From contig NZ_BSDC01000003.1 in NCBI RefSeq assembly GCF_030268045.1, positions 248,001-312,000 on the forward strand: a stretch of 64,000 nucleotides of DNA. The letters run 5' to 3'. Each line of letters begins with the position of its first letter. Within the stretch, counting starts at the first letter, position 1. The position numbers and the translations under genes were made by a program. The notes beneath the pieces are model-generated. The model saw only the letters and a list, made by a program, of their open reading frames with translations. It had not been told where the DNA came from and ran no database searches. Origin of the DNA: Geothrix edaphica. Lineage in GTDB: Bacteria; Acidobacteriota; Holophagae; Holophagales; Holophagaceae. This document shows, piece after piece, positions 1 through 8,168 of the stretch.

Positions 1-466
1 AGAGCTCACAGCCCTCGCCCAGGACGCAGTCATCCCCCACGTGGACGCCTGGATGCAGGACGCACCCCTTCCCCAGCACGGTCCGGGCCCCCACGGTGGC
101 GCCCGGGGCGATGCGGCAGCCCGCGCCGATCACCGCCGAGGGATGCACGGGGACGTCGCCCCACTCGGGCGCGGGCTCGGGGTGGAGCCAGCCGATGGCC
201 TGGGCGAAGGCCCAGTAGGGATGCTTCACCCGCAGCACTGGCCTGTCGCCCAGATCCACCGTCGCATCCGCGAAGATCAGGCCCGCGGCACTGTCCTTCG
301 CCTTGGCGGCATATTTCGGGTTGGCCAGGAAGGATACGGAGCCCGCTCCCGCCTCTTCCAGGGGCCTCACTTCGGAAATCAGACGATCCGGGGGACAATG
401 GTCGAGCGTGCCCTCCAGCCGCGTCGCCAGTTCCTGGGCCGTCAGGGTCATCGTGGTCCGCGTCAT
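1..466 (-). CDS. lpxD: UDP-3-O-acylglucosamine N-acyltransferase, partial (C-terminus off the edge)
   Basis: Adds the second hydroxyacyl chain to UDP-3-O-acyl-glucosamine in lipid A synthesis, in the cytoplasm. About 155 codons are present. The N-terminal uridine-binding domain reads through the segments VRPLEEAG and SFLANPKYA, then at about residue 105 the left-handed beta-helix begins with hexapeptide repeats (VHPSAVIGAGCRIAPGATVG, then VLGKGCVLHPGVHVG). The start at 466 is chosen because GAGGAG lies 6 nt upstream; a second in-frame ATG is at 451. The gene runs off the window start, so the catalytic His region and C-terminal helices are not seen. It points away from lgt, with a heptamer repeat between them. 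Family assignment is firm from domain order. Confidence 0.93.
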   Translation of the reverse strand, partial: MTRTTMTLTAQELATRLEGTLDHCPPDRLISEVRPLEEAGAGSVSFLANPKYAAKAKDSAAGLIFADATVDLGDRPVLRVKHPYWAFAQAIGWLHPEPAPEWGDVPVHPSAVIGAGCRIAPGATVGARTVLGKGCVLHPGVHVGDDCVLGEGCEL

Positions 467-480
467 GGGGTCTCCTCGCC

Positions 481-519
481 AGTCTTCAGTCTTCAGTCTT
501 CAGTCTTCAGTTTCCAGTC
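481..519. repeat. Heptamer tandem repeat (AGTCTTC)n between lpxD and lgt
   Basis: Four perfect copies of AGTCTTC at 481-508, a degenerate fifth copy (AGTTTCC, 509-515) and a partial sixth. It sits in the divergent intergenic space, 15 bp upstream of the lpxD start and 19 bp upstream of the lgt start, so copy number could affect either promoter or leader. Confidence 0.9.
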
Positions 520-537
520 ATCCGTGCGGAATCCACC

Positions 538-1350
538 ATGCACCCAGTTCTTTTCGAGATCGGCTCCTTCCCCCTCGGCACCTACGGGCTGCTGCTGGCC
601 ATCGCCTTCTTTGCGGGCACGGCCCTGGCCAAGCGGCAGGCGAAGCTGGACGGCCTGAACCCGGCCGGCATCACGGACCTGGCCATCGCCGTGCTGATCG
701 CCGCCATCGTAGGGGCCAAGCTCCTGATGATCCTGGTGGGCCTCTTCACGCCCGCTGGCCAGGAAGGCGCCATGGCCCTCCGGGACGTCTTCACCCTCTC
801 GACCTTGCGGGCCGGCGGTGCCATCCACGGGGGCATCATCGCCGCCACGGCGGTGTTCTTCTGGAAGCTCCGCAAGGGTCAGGGCCTGCCGCTGCGCCTC
901 ACGGGTGACGCCCTGGTGCCCGGCGTGGCCCTGGGCCAGGCCATCGGCCGCCTGGGCTGCTTCTCCGCCGGCTGCTGCTATGGCACCGAGACCCATGTCT
1001 CCTGGGCCGCCACGTTCACCAACCCGCTGGCCCAGGCCTTCAGCGGCACGCCCCTGGGGATCCCCCTGCACCCCGTGCAGCTCTACAATTCCCTCGCCAA
1101 CCTCACCGTGATGGCCATCCTGCTGCTGGCCCGCGGCAAGCGCTCCTTCCAGGGGCAGATCTTCGCCCTCTATTTCCTGGTGGAGGGCCTGGGCCGCGTC
1201 ATCACCGAGACCTGGCGGGGCGATGTGGACCGCGGCACCGGCTGGCTGGGCTGGGCCTGGCTCAGTACGGGTCGCCTCACCGGCCTCGCCTTCATGATGC
1301 TGGGCCTGGGTCTGTGGCTGTTCTGGAACCGTCAGAAGGAGTCGAAGTGA
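538..1350 (+). CDS. lgt: Prolipoprotein diacylglyceryl transferase
   Basis: Transfers diacylglycerol from phosphatidylglycerol to the lipobox Cys of prelipoproteins at the inner membrane. The 270-residue length is normal. Several hydrophobic helices are visible, the first starting at about residue 15. The conserved H-G-G is at His97 (GGAIHGG), and the Lgt signature region appears as GRLGCFSAGCCYG, the Cys-rich variant found in many non-enterobacterial members, followed by HPVQLY. The stop overlaps the start of the pseudouridine synthase gene by 3 nt, so the two are probably co-translated. Several proteins in this window carry lipoboxes or signal peptides that would use this enzyme. Confidence 0.95.
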   Translation: MHPVLFEIGSFPLGTYGLLLAIAFFAGTALAKRQAKLDGLNPAGITDLAIAVLIAAIVGAKLLMILVGLFTPAGQEGAMALRDVFTLSTLRAGGAIHGGIIAATAVFFWKLRKGQGLPLRLTGDALVPGVALGQAIGRLGCFSAGCCYGTETHVSWAATFTNPLAQAFSGTPLGIPLHPVQLYNSLANLTVMAILLLARGKRSFQGQIFALYFLVEGLGRVITETWRGDVDRGTGWLGWAWLSTGRLTGLAFMMLGLGLWLFWNRQKESK

Positions 1351-2327
1351 TACAGCTTCTCGCCGAGGACGGCGCCCCCCGCCTGGACCGCTTCCTGGCC
1401 GACCGGTTCCCCGACATCCCCCGGGCCCGCTGGGATGCCCACGTCCGCACGGGCGAGGTGAAGGTGAACGGCGAGCCGGTGACCAAGGGCGGCGTGAAGC
1501 TGCGTCCCGGCGACCAGGTGGAGACCGAGCTCCCGGTGATCGCGGCCCCGGCCGCCCACCTGGAGGCCGAGGCCATCGACCTGCCGACGCTGTTCGAGGA
1601 CACCCAGCTGTGGATCGTGGACAAGCCCGCGGGCATGGTGGTGCATCCGGGCCCCGGCCACGCCAGCGGCACCGTCGTGAACGCCCTGCTGCACCGCCTC
1701 AAGGCGCCCGTGATCCTCGAGCCCAATGACGAGGAAGCGGAGGATGCCGAGGAGCTGGCTTCCGGCTGGCCGGGCCTGGTGCATCGCCTGGACCGCTACA
1801 CCACCGGCTGCCTCTGCCTCGCCAAGACCGCCGAGGCCCAGCGGGCCATCCAGGACCAGTTCAAGGCCCGCACCGTGGAGAAGCGCTACCTGGCCCTGGT
1901 GCGCCATTCCCCCAAGCTGCCCCAGCTGGGCAGCCTGCTCATCGACGAGCCCATCGCCCGCCACAAGCGGGACCGCCTGCGCATGGTGGTCGCCGATGGC
2001 GGACGCCCCGCCCAGACGCGCATCCGCGTGCTGGCCCGCACCACGAGCGTGGCCCTGGTGGAGTGCGAGCTGCTCACGGGCCGCACCCACCAGATCCGCG
2101 TGCATCTGGCCCACCTCCGCGCCCCGCTCATGGGCGATCCGCTCTATGGTGGACCGGGCCGCTGGAAGGATGTGGATGGCGGCGCCCTGCTGCTGCCGCA
2201 CCCGGCTCTCCACGCGTGGAAGCTGTCCGTGGACCACCCGGTGACGGGCGCCCGGATCGATGCGGTGGCCCCCATCCCCGAGACCTTCCTGGCCCTGGCC
2301 CGAGCCCTGGGCTTGCCCGAGGCCTGA
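1347..2327 (+). CDS. rluD: RluA/RluD-family 23S rRNA pseudouridine synthase
   Basis: Converts uridines in 23S rRNA to pseudouridine. An N-terminal S4 RNA-binding domain (RLDRFLADRFP to about residue 55) precedes the catalytic domain, which carries the family motif HRLDRYTTG with the catalytic Asp at residue 149, and ends with GRTHQIRVHL and DPLYGG. The GTG start at 1347 overlaps the lgt stop (GTGA) and has AGAAGGAG 5 nt upstream; an earlier GTG at 1314 lies inside lgt and lacks such a site. An acidic insertion (NDEEAEDAEE) lies just before the active site. RluD is the likeliest of RluA/RluC/RluD because of the S4 domain and length, but RluC-like specificity cannot be excluded. Confidence 0.88.
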   Translation: MIQLLAEDGAPRLDRFLADRFPDIPRARWDAHVRTGEVKVNGEPVTKGGVKLRPGDQVETELPVIAAPAAHLEAEAIDLPTLFEDTQLWIVDKPAGMVVHPGPGHASGTVVNALLHRLKAPVILEPNDEEAEDAEELASGWPGLVHRLDRYTTGCLCLAKTAEAQRAIQDQFKARTVEKRYLALVRHSPKLPQLGSLLIDEPIARHKRDRLRMVVADGGRPAQTRIRVLARTTSVALVECELLTGRTHQIRVHLAHLRAPLMGDPLYGGPGRWKDVDGGALLLPHPALHAWKLSVDHPVTGARIDAVAPIPETFLALARALGLPEA

Positions 2328-2359
2328 GGCGGGCGCATCATCCCCGTACCGGGGGAACC

Positions 2360-2824
2360 ATGTCCGCTTTCGCCCAGGACCTGACGACGCTGAAAGGCTG
2401 GATGGAAGCCTATCCCTTCCTGCCCGGCCTGGTTTTCGCGACGCTCTGCCTCGTGCTGCTGTTCGCGGTGGCCCTGCCGCGGCTCCGATCCTGGTTCCGC
2501 GGGAAGGGGCGGCCCGTGCTGGATCCCCTCCAGGTCGAGGAGCTGCTGCAGGGCCCCGGCGTGCTGCTGGTGGACCTGCGGGACGAGGAGGCCTTCCGCC
2601 GGGGCCACATCCGGGGCTGCCTCCACGTTCCCTTCGGGGAACTCACCCGGCGCTTCGCGGCCCCGGATCCCCAGGCCAAGCGCGCCCTGGTGCTGGTGGA
2701 CGAGACCGACGCCCTCTCCCACCGCGCCCTGCGCCTGCTCGTGGCCCGGGGCTTCGAGTGGGTCTATGTCCTCCAGGGCGGCATGCGGGCCTGGCGCGGC
2801 GAGAGCCGCCCGGTGGTGAAGTAG
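2360..2824 (+). CDS. Membrane-anchored rhodanese-fold protein lacking the catalytic Cys
   Basis: A 154-residue protein with one membrane helix (about residues 19-40) and a cytoplasmic rhodanese domain (about 53-150). The fold is recognisable from LLVDLRDEEAFRRGHIRGC near residue 69 and the end FEWVYVLQGGMRAWRGE. The active-site loop, normally Cys followed by R-x-G-x-x-S, reads VLVDETDALS, with Asp114 in the position of the Cys. Sulfur transfer is therefore unlikely; a binding or regulatory role is inferred. It follows the pseudouridine synthase by 32 bp and probably belongs to the lgt operon; its stop is 1 bp from the convergent permease stop. Confidence 0.85.
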   Translation: MSAFAQDLTTLKGWMEAYPFLPGLVFATLCLVLLFAVALPRLRSWFRGKGRPVLDPLQVEELLQGPGVLLVDLRDEEAFRRGHIRGCLHVPFGELTRRFAAPDPQAKRALVLVDETDALSHRALRLLVARGFEWVYVLQGGMRAWRGESRPVVK

Positions 2825-2825
2825 G

Positions 2826-4037
2826 TCAGGCCCCCTCCTCCGGCAGCCCCCAGCGGTCCCAGAGCAGCAGCAGCAGCAGGCCCGGAATGGCTGCCGCGGC
2901 GCAGACGGGGAAGTAGAGCTTCCAGCCGTACCAGTCGGCCATGAAGCCCGTGAGCCCGGCGAACACCGTGCGCGGGAGGGCCATGAGGGCGCTGAAGAGG
3001 GCGTACTGGGTGCCGGTGTAGCTGCGGTTGCAGGCGCCCATGAGCAGCGCGGCGAAGGCGCTGCCGCCCATGCCGTAGGCCAGGTTCTCCAGCGTGTTCG
3101 CCGCCACCAGCAGGGGCAGGTGCCGGCCCAGCAGCGAGATGGCCCAGAAACCCAGGATGCTGCCCGCCTGCACGAAGCCACAGATCCACAGCGCCTTGCG
3201 CAGGTTCATGCGCGTGAGCATCCAGCCACCGATCAGGCCGCCCAGGATGATGGCCACCATGGCGGTGGTCTTCTGCACGGTGCCGATCTCCATCTTCGTG
3301 AAGCCCATGCCCCGCAGCAGGAACGGGATGGTCATGGATTCCGCCAGCCAATCACCGAGTTTGTAGAACACGGCGAAGGCCAGCAGGTAGCCGATGCCCT
3401 TGCGCTGGAGCAGGTCCTTCAGTGGCCCCGAGATGGCCTCCTGCATGGACCGCGGCGCCCGGGCCACGCTGTCCGTGTCCATGGCCAGCCAGGTGCCGGC
3501 CAGGCCGAGCAGGGTGAGAACCGCCATGCCCAGGTAGGTGGCCCGCCAGCCGAAGGCCTGGGCCAGGATGAGCGCCAGCCCGCCGCTCACCAGCATGGCC
3601 ACGCGGTAGGTGGCGATGTGGAGGCTGTTGCCAAGGCCCAGGTGCTTCTGATCCAGGGCCTCGGCCCGCCAGGCGTCCACGGCGATGTCGAAGGTGGCGC
3701 TGGTGACGGCCACCGCCAGGGCCAGGACCACCACCCGGGTGAGATCCAGGTGCGGCTGGGTGAAGGCCAGCAGCCCCAGGGCCAACGCCATGCCCAGCTG
3801 CATGAGCGCCATCCAGCCCCGGCGGCGCCCCAGCCCCGGCAGCGCGAAGCGGTCCAGGAAGGGCGCCCAGAACACCTTCAGGCTGTAGGGCAGCGTCACG
3901 AAGCTGAAGAGCCCGATGGTGGCCAGGCTCAGCTTCTCGTCCACCAGCCAGGCCTTCAGCGTGGAGCCTGTGAGGAAGAGCGGCAGCCCCGAAGCGAAGC
4001 CGAGGAGCAGGAGGACGGTGTACTGGCGGGGCTTCAT
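2826..4037 (-). CDS. ampG: AmpG-like muropeptide/MFS permease
   Basis: A 403-residue, roughly 12-helix major facilitator protein. The N-terminus (GFASGLPLFLTGSTLKAWL, then IGLFSFVTLPYSLKVFWAPFLDR) is characteristic of AmpG, the importer of anhydro-muropeptides from the periplasm for cell-wall recycling. No ampC, ampD or nagZ gene is adjacent. It is convergent with the rhodanese-like gene and upstream of nothing on its strand. The family is clear; the substrate is inferred from the family, and some AmpG-like proteins carry other cargo. Confidence 0.85.
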   Translation of the reverse strand: MKPRQYTVLLLLGFASGLPLFLTGSTLKAWLVDEKLSLATIGLFSFVTLPYSLKVFWAPFLDRFALPGLGRRRGWMALMQLGMALALGLLAFTQPHLDLTRVVVLALAVAVTSATFDIAVDAWRAEALDQKHLGLGNSLHIATYRVAMLVSGGLALILAQAFGWRATYLGMAVLTLLGLAGTWLAMDTDSVARAPRSMQEAISGPLKDLLQRKGIGYLLAFAVFYKLGDWLAESMTIPFLLRGMGFTKMEIGTVQKTTAMVAIILGGLIGGWMLTRMNLRKALWICGFVQAGSILGFWAISLLGRHLPLLVAANTLENLAYGMGGSAFAALLMGACNRSYTGTQYALFSALMALPRTVFAGLTGFMADWYGWKLYFPVCAAAAIPGLLLLLLWDRWGLPEEGA

Positions 4038-4067
4038 CCCACCAGCCTAACCGGAGTCACCTGCAGC

Positions 4068-4541
4068 TCAGGGCTCGCCCCCGTGGGTGTGCAGGTCATG
4101 GACCATGTGGCCGCCCAGGTGCCCCGTGCGGAGCAGCGCGGCGACGCCCAGGCCGCTCCCCAGCAGCCAGAGGAGGAAGAGGGCCCGGGCCAGGCGCGGC
4201 GGGAGCTCCCGATGTAGGAAGCGGGACACGCCCAACCGGACGAACCACGCCACCGTCAAGAGGCCGAAGATGGCCATGGTCCACTGGGCGGACAGCTCAT
4301 GGGCGTTCAAGGCGAGCCTCAACTCCGGCGTCCGGTGGGCGAGGTTCTCCGCGGCATCCCCCGTGGCCAGGGCCAGCAGCCCGCCCAGGAGCCCCAGGAC
4401 CAGCAGGAGCAGCGCCACGGCATGGATTCCCCGGCGCTGGGAGGGCCAGAGGGCCCCCAGCAGGAAGAGGAGGGGCGCGGTCGCCAGCAGGGCGATGGGG
4501 AAGTGCACGATGGCCGGGTGGAGGTGGTTGAAGGGGGGCAC
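4068..4541 (-). CDS. DUF2231-type four-helix membrane protein
   Basis: A 157-residue membrane protein beginning with a His-rich segment (NHLHPAIVHFP, with His6, His8 and His13) and containing about four hydrophobic helices, ending in another His-rich tail (HLGGHMVHDLHTHGG). This is the pattern of the DUF2231 family, in which paired His residues suggest haem or metal binding; the family function is not established. The GTG start at 4541 is chosen because it begins just before the conserved first motif and has CGGAG 6 nt upstream; longer readings give an Arg-rich, implausible N-terminus. It is divergent from the Rieske lipoprotein and faces away, suggesting a shared redox theme. Confidence 0.75.
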   Translation of the reverse strand: MPPFNHLHPAIVHFPIALLATAPLLFLLGALWPSQRRGIHAVALLLLVLGLLGGLLALATGDAAENLAHRTPELRLALNAHELSAQWTMAIFGLLTVAWFVRLGVSRFLHRELPPRLARALFLLWLLGSGLGVAALLRTGHLGGHMVHDLHTHGGEP

Positions 4542-4744
4542 GGCGGGCTCCGGGAAGGGGTGCGGACGGGTTCTGCCCACGAGGATGCGCCTGCCGACGG
4601 GGAGAGCGCCAGACCGGAGGGGTCGGTTTCTGGTATCCGGATCTGGGGCCTTCCCGGGGAGGACCGCATCCTCACCCCCAAGCCACTCCGCCATCGCTGC
4701 GGCCCAACCCGGGCCCCAAGCCCGGCCCAACCAAGGGAGGTCCC

Positions 4745-5296
4745 ATGTCCCAGCCCGAACCATCCGTGCCGACCTGTGCCCCGGGCGGCCTCGACCGCCG
4801 GGAATTCTGCGCCTGCGCTCTCGCCGTGGCCGCAGCCGCCGCGGCCGTCTCCTGCGGCGGAGGCGGGGGCGGGGGTTACTCCAGTGCGCCGCCACCGCCG
4901 CCCCCGCCTCCCCCCAGCCCGATCACCACCTCCGAGACGAAGACCAGCCTGCTGGGCCAGCCCTCGGGCACCGTGCGCGACTACACGACCACCGCCTCCG
5001 GCGCCTGCCCGCTGATCCTGGGGGCCGCGCAGGGCTACTACCTCGTCCGCGACAGCGCCGGGATCTATGCCTTCAACGCCAGCTGCCTGCACCAGGGCGG
5101 GCGCCTCAACACCACCCAGACGGGCTTCGGCTGCCCCTGCCACGGCAGCCAGTACGACCTCAACGGCACGGTGACCGTGGGACCGGCCCCGGTGGGGGCC
5201 GTCCTGCAGCACTACCAGGTCAGCGAATCCACCCCGGGCGGGGTGCTCCTGATCGATCCCTCCAAGCCCGTCGCCGCCACCACGCGGCTCACCTGA
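4745..5296 (+). CDS. Rieske [2Fe-2S] lipoprotein
   Basis: A 183-residue exported iron-sulfur protein. The N-terminus has a Tat-like pair of Arg (LDRREF, residues 16-21), a hydrophobic Ala-rich stretch and a lipobox ending at Cys37, followed by a Gly run and a Pro run as a flexible tether. Cluster ligands are Cys114/His116 (CLHQGG) and Cys130/His133 (CPCHGS). The disulfide Cys normally found in the first loop (C-x-H-x-G-C) is replaced by Gly119, although its partner Cys132 remains. AGGTCCC precedes the start. The downstream DUF5777 barrel lies 17 bp away, so they are probably one operon. An electron-transfer role at the periplasmic face is inferred. Confidence 0.88.
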   Translation: MSQPEPSVPTCAPGGLDRREFCACALAVAAAAAAVSCGGGGGGGYSSAPPPPPPPPPSPITTSETKTSLLGQPSGTVRDYTTTASGACPLILGAAQGYYLVRDSAGIYAFNASCLHQGGRLNTTQTGFGCPCHGSQYDLNGTVTVGPAPVGAVLQHYQVSESTPGGVLLIDPSKPVAATTRLT

Positions 5297-5313
5297 CCCG
5301 GCCCGGACCACCC

Positions 5314-6105
5314 ATGCCCCGCCGATCCCCCGCCCCGTCCCTCCTCCTGCCCCTCCTCCTGTCCGCCCCCCTGCTGGGCCAGGACTCGGAACTGCCCCTG
5401 GGGCTCAACCTGCCCACGGCGGATCACCTCCAGGGCTGGCAGCCCGCCATCCGCTTCACCCACCGCTTCGCCGAGCCGGCCCGCGGGAACTCGAAGGACT
5501 TCTACGGCCTGGACGGCGGCAACTTCGCCGGCCTGGGCTTCGACCTCGGCATCGCCGCGGTGCCGGGACTCAACGCCCAGGTCTACCGCACCTCGGATGG
5601 CAAGACCGTGGTCCTCGCCCTCCAGGAGCAGCTCCTGGACCGGCCGCATGTTCGCCTGGCGATCCGCGGCGAGCGCTTCGACGAGACGATCAAGCGCGCC
5701 ACCTACACCTTCGGGACCGTGGGCGTGACCGGGGCAGCCTTGCAGCTCCCGGCGGAGTTCGTGGCGGGGCCGGTCACCTTCAGCCTCGTGCCCACCTGGC
5801 TCTCCCGCACCACCACCCAGGATCGGGCCCTCTTCACGGCCGGCGCCGGCCTCCGGTGGCGCATCGTCGAAGGCCAATCCATCCTCGCCGAGTACTACCC
5901 CCGCCCCGCCCGCCTGGACAGCACGGCCTACGAGCAGGGCTTCGCCCTGGGCTACCGCTTCCAGACCAAGGGCCACCGCTTCACCCTCCTGGCCACCAAC
6001 GTCCAGGGCACCACCGCCCACCAGGTGCTGGGCGGCGACTCCGCCGGCGGGCCCAGGTCCCCCGGGCAGTGGGCCCTGGGCTTCAACCTGGTGCGGATCT
6101 TCTGA
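5314..6105 (+). CDS. DUF5777-like outer-membrane beta-barrel protein
   Basis: A 263-residue protein with a cleavable signal peptide (about residues 1-22, Leu-rich, ending LLGQ) and alternating polar/hydrophobic strands throughout. The segment starting NLPTADHLQGW and then IRFTHRFAEPARG resembles the start of DUF5777 family barrels, which have no established biochemical role. The protein ends in FNLVRIF, with the terminal Phe typical of BamA-recognised barrels. It follows the Rieske lipoprotein with 17 bp spacing and no terminator, suggesting a joint function in the envelope. Its stop is 3 bp from the convergent acs stop. No strong ribosome-binding site is visible, consistent with coupling. 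Confidence 0.7.
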   Translation: MPRRSPAPSLLLPLLLSAPLLGQDSELPLGLNLPTADHLQGWQPAIRFTHRFAEPARGNSKDFYGLDGGNFAGLGFDLGIAAVPGLNAQVYRTSDGKTVVLALQEQLLDRPHVRLAIRGERFDETIKRATYTFGTVGVTGAALQLPAEFVAGPVTFSLVPTWLSRTTTQDRALFTAGAGLRWRIVEGQSILAEYYPRPARLDSTAYEQGFALGYRFQTKGHRFTLLATNVQGTTAHQVLGGDSAGGPRSPGQWALGFNLVRIF

Positions 6106-6108
6106 TGG

Positions 6109-8040
6109 CTAATCGGCCAAGGTGCTCAAGTCTCCCGGATCCTGCCCGAGGGCCTGGGCCTTGAGGGCGCGGCGGACGATCTTGCCGGAGCGGGTCTTGG
6201 GGAGGCTGGGCCGGATCTCGATCTCGCTGGGCATCGCGATGCCGCCCAGGTCCTCTCGGACATGGTCCTTGAGGCTGGCGATGAGCCCCGGGCCCGTGGA
6301 GATGCCGGCCTTGACCACCACGAAGGCCATGATGCGCTCGCCCTTGATGGGATCCGGCAGACCCACCACGGCGCTTTCGGCCACGGCCGGGTGGCGGATG
6401 AGCGAGCCCTCCACATCGGAGGTCCCGATACGGTGGCCCGCCACATTCAGCACGTCGTCCGAGCGCCCCAGCACGGCGAAGTAGCCATCGGCGTCCTTCA
6501 CGGCCACGTCGCCCACCGTGTAGTAGCCCGGGATCTCCTTCCAGTAGTCCTCGTAGCGCTTGTGGTCGTTCCACACGGTCCGCAGCATGTAGGGCAGCGG
6601 GAACTTGATGACGAGCAGGCCGCCCTGGCCGTCGGGAACCGGCGAGCCATCGTGGTTCACCACGGCCAGCCGGGCCCCGGGCATGGCCTTGCCGGCCTTG
6701 CCGGGCCGGACCTCGAAGGTGGGCAGCGTGCCGATCACCGGTCCGGCGATCTCGGTCTGCCACCAGTTGTCCACCACCTGGCCGTTGCCCTGGCCCACCA
6801 GGTGCTGCTGGGCCCAGCGGTGGGCCTCGGGGTTCAGGGGCTCGCCCGCGCAGGCCATGAGGCGCAGCTTGCTGAGGTCGAACTTGCCCGGGGCCTCAGC
6901 GCCGTGGCTCATCCACATGCGGACGGCGGTGGGGGCCGTGAACATCACGTTCACGCCGAAGCGCTCGCAGATCTCCCAGGTGACCTCCGGGCTCGGGTAG
7001 TCCGGCGCGCCCTCGCGGCAGAGCACCGTGGCGCCGATGCTGAGGGGGCCGTAGACGATGAAGCTGTGCCCCACGATCCAGCCGATGTCGGAGGTGCTCC
7101 AGTAGATGTCCCGCTCCTGGATCTGGTAGAAGGCCTTGCTCAGGTAGTTCACGCCCACCAGGTAGCCGCCCGTGGCGTGCACCACGCCCTTCGGCTTTCC
7201 GGTCGTTCCGCTGGTGTAGAGGATGAACAGCGGGTGCTCGGCATCCACCATCTCCGGCTCGCAGTGGATCTCCCGGCCCTGCTGGATGTCGTAGAAGTCC
7301 TTCTCGCGCTCGCTGGCGAAGGTCACTGGCGCGTCGCCAGGGCGGGAGCCCCGCCGGTGGACGATGACATGGTCCACGGAGGCCAGGTCGCGCACGGCCT
7401 CGTCCACGATGGGCTTCAGGGGGATGGCCTTCCCGCGCCGGTAGGTGAAGTCGGAACACACCACCACCTTGGCCCCGGCGTCCTCGATGCGGGTGCGCAG
7501 CGCGGCCTGGCCCATGCCCGCGTAGACCACGCTGTGGATGGCGCCGATGCGGGCGCAGGCCAGCATCGAGATGATGCCCTCTGGCGTGAGCGGCATGTAG
7601 AGGATGACGCGGTCGCCCTTCTTCACCCCCAGGCGCTTGAGGGTGTTGGCGAAGCGGTTCATCTCGCGGTAGAGCCGGTTGTAGGTGTAGGAGCGCTCGT
7701 CGCCGTCCTCACCCACCCACAGCAGGGCGGCCTTGTTGCGGCGGTCGCTGTGCACGTGGCGGTCGATGCAGTTCACGGTGGCGTTCAGTTTGCCGCCCAC
7801 GAACCAGGCATGGTCGGTGGCGTTGAACTCGAAGACCTTGGTCCAGGGCTCCGCCCAGTCCAGGGCCCTGGCCTTGTCACCCCAGAAGGCGGCAGGGTCA
7901 TCCTCGGCCAGGGAACGCTCTACCTCGTAGTTGATGGCCGCCTGCTTGGCCAGCCACCCGCGCATGGGAATGGGGGCCTCCCCCTTCTGCAGCGCCTCGA
8001 TGGTCTTCTGCTGGGTAATGCTGATTTCCACGTCGCTCAT
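6109..8040 (-). CDS. acs: Acetyl-CoA synthetase (acetate--CoA ligase)
   Basis: Activates acetate to acetyl-CoA through acetyl-AMP. The 643-residue length is normal. N-terminal ACS domain, then the AMP-binding P-loop-like motif YTSGTTGKPKGVVH, the substrate-pocket motif DNWWQTEIAG (the Trp that restricts the pocket to short acids is present), and the C-terminal PKTRSGKIVRR with the acetylation-sensitive catalytic Lys. The motif after the second Trp differs from the common WWQTETGG, so propionate or another short acid may also be used. Monocistronic, convergent with the DUF5777 gene; the 128-bp region to the divergent DUF4287 gene holds its promoter, which I could not define. Confidence 0.93.
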   Translation of the reverse strand: MSDVEISITQQKTIEALQKGEAPIPMRGWLAKQAAINYEVERSLAEDDPAAFWGDKARALDWAEPWTKVFEFNATDHAWFVGGKLNATVNCIDRHVHSDRRNKAALLWVGEDGDERSYTYNRLYREMNRFANTLKRLGVKKGDRVILYMPLTPEGIISMLACARIGAIHSVVYAGMGQAALRTRIEDAGAKVVVCSDFTYRRGKAIPLKPIVDEAVRDLASVDHVIVHRRGSRPGDAPVTFASEREKDFYDIQQGREIHCEPEMVDAEHPLFILYTSGTTGKPKGVVHATGGYLVGVNYLSKAFYQIQERDIYWSTSDIGWIVGHSFIVYGPLSIGATVLCREGAPDYPSPEVTWEICERFGVNVMFTAPTAVRMWMSHGAEAPGKFDLSKLRLMACAGEPLNPEAHRWAQQHLVGQGNGQVVDNWWQTEIAGPVIGTLPTFEVRPGKAGKAMPGARLAVVNHDGSPVPDGQGGLLVIKFPLPYMLRTVWNDHKRYEDYWKEIPGYYTVGDVAVKDADGYFAVLGRSDDVLNVAGHRIGTSDVEGSLIRHPAVAESAVVGLPDPIKGERIMAFVVVKAGISTGPGLIASLKDHVREDLGGIAMPSEIEIRPSLPKTRSGKIVRRALKAQALGQDPGDLSTLAD

Positions 8041-8168
8041 GGAAGACTCCGAGAACGGGGTGAGGTGGATCGGGTTGGATGGGTTGGGAGGGAAGGTAGC
8101 ACGGGACCACCGCCCGCGGCCGGGAAAGGATGACGGGGGTCACAGCTACACTTTCCCGGGAGCAGCCC

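Noticed and set aside
481-519. CRISPR-like array
   Set aside because: The repeat is only seven bases with no spacers and no cas genes are present.
4839-4920. Frameshift in the Gly/Pro-rich part of the Rieske gene
   Set aside because: The frame is continuous and the low-complexity tether after the lipobox is normal for lipoproteins.
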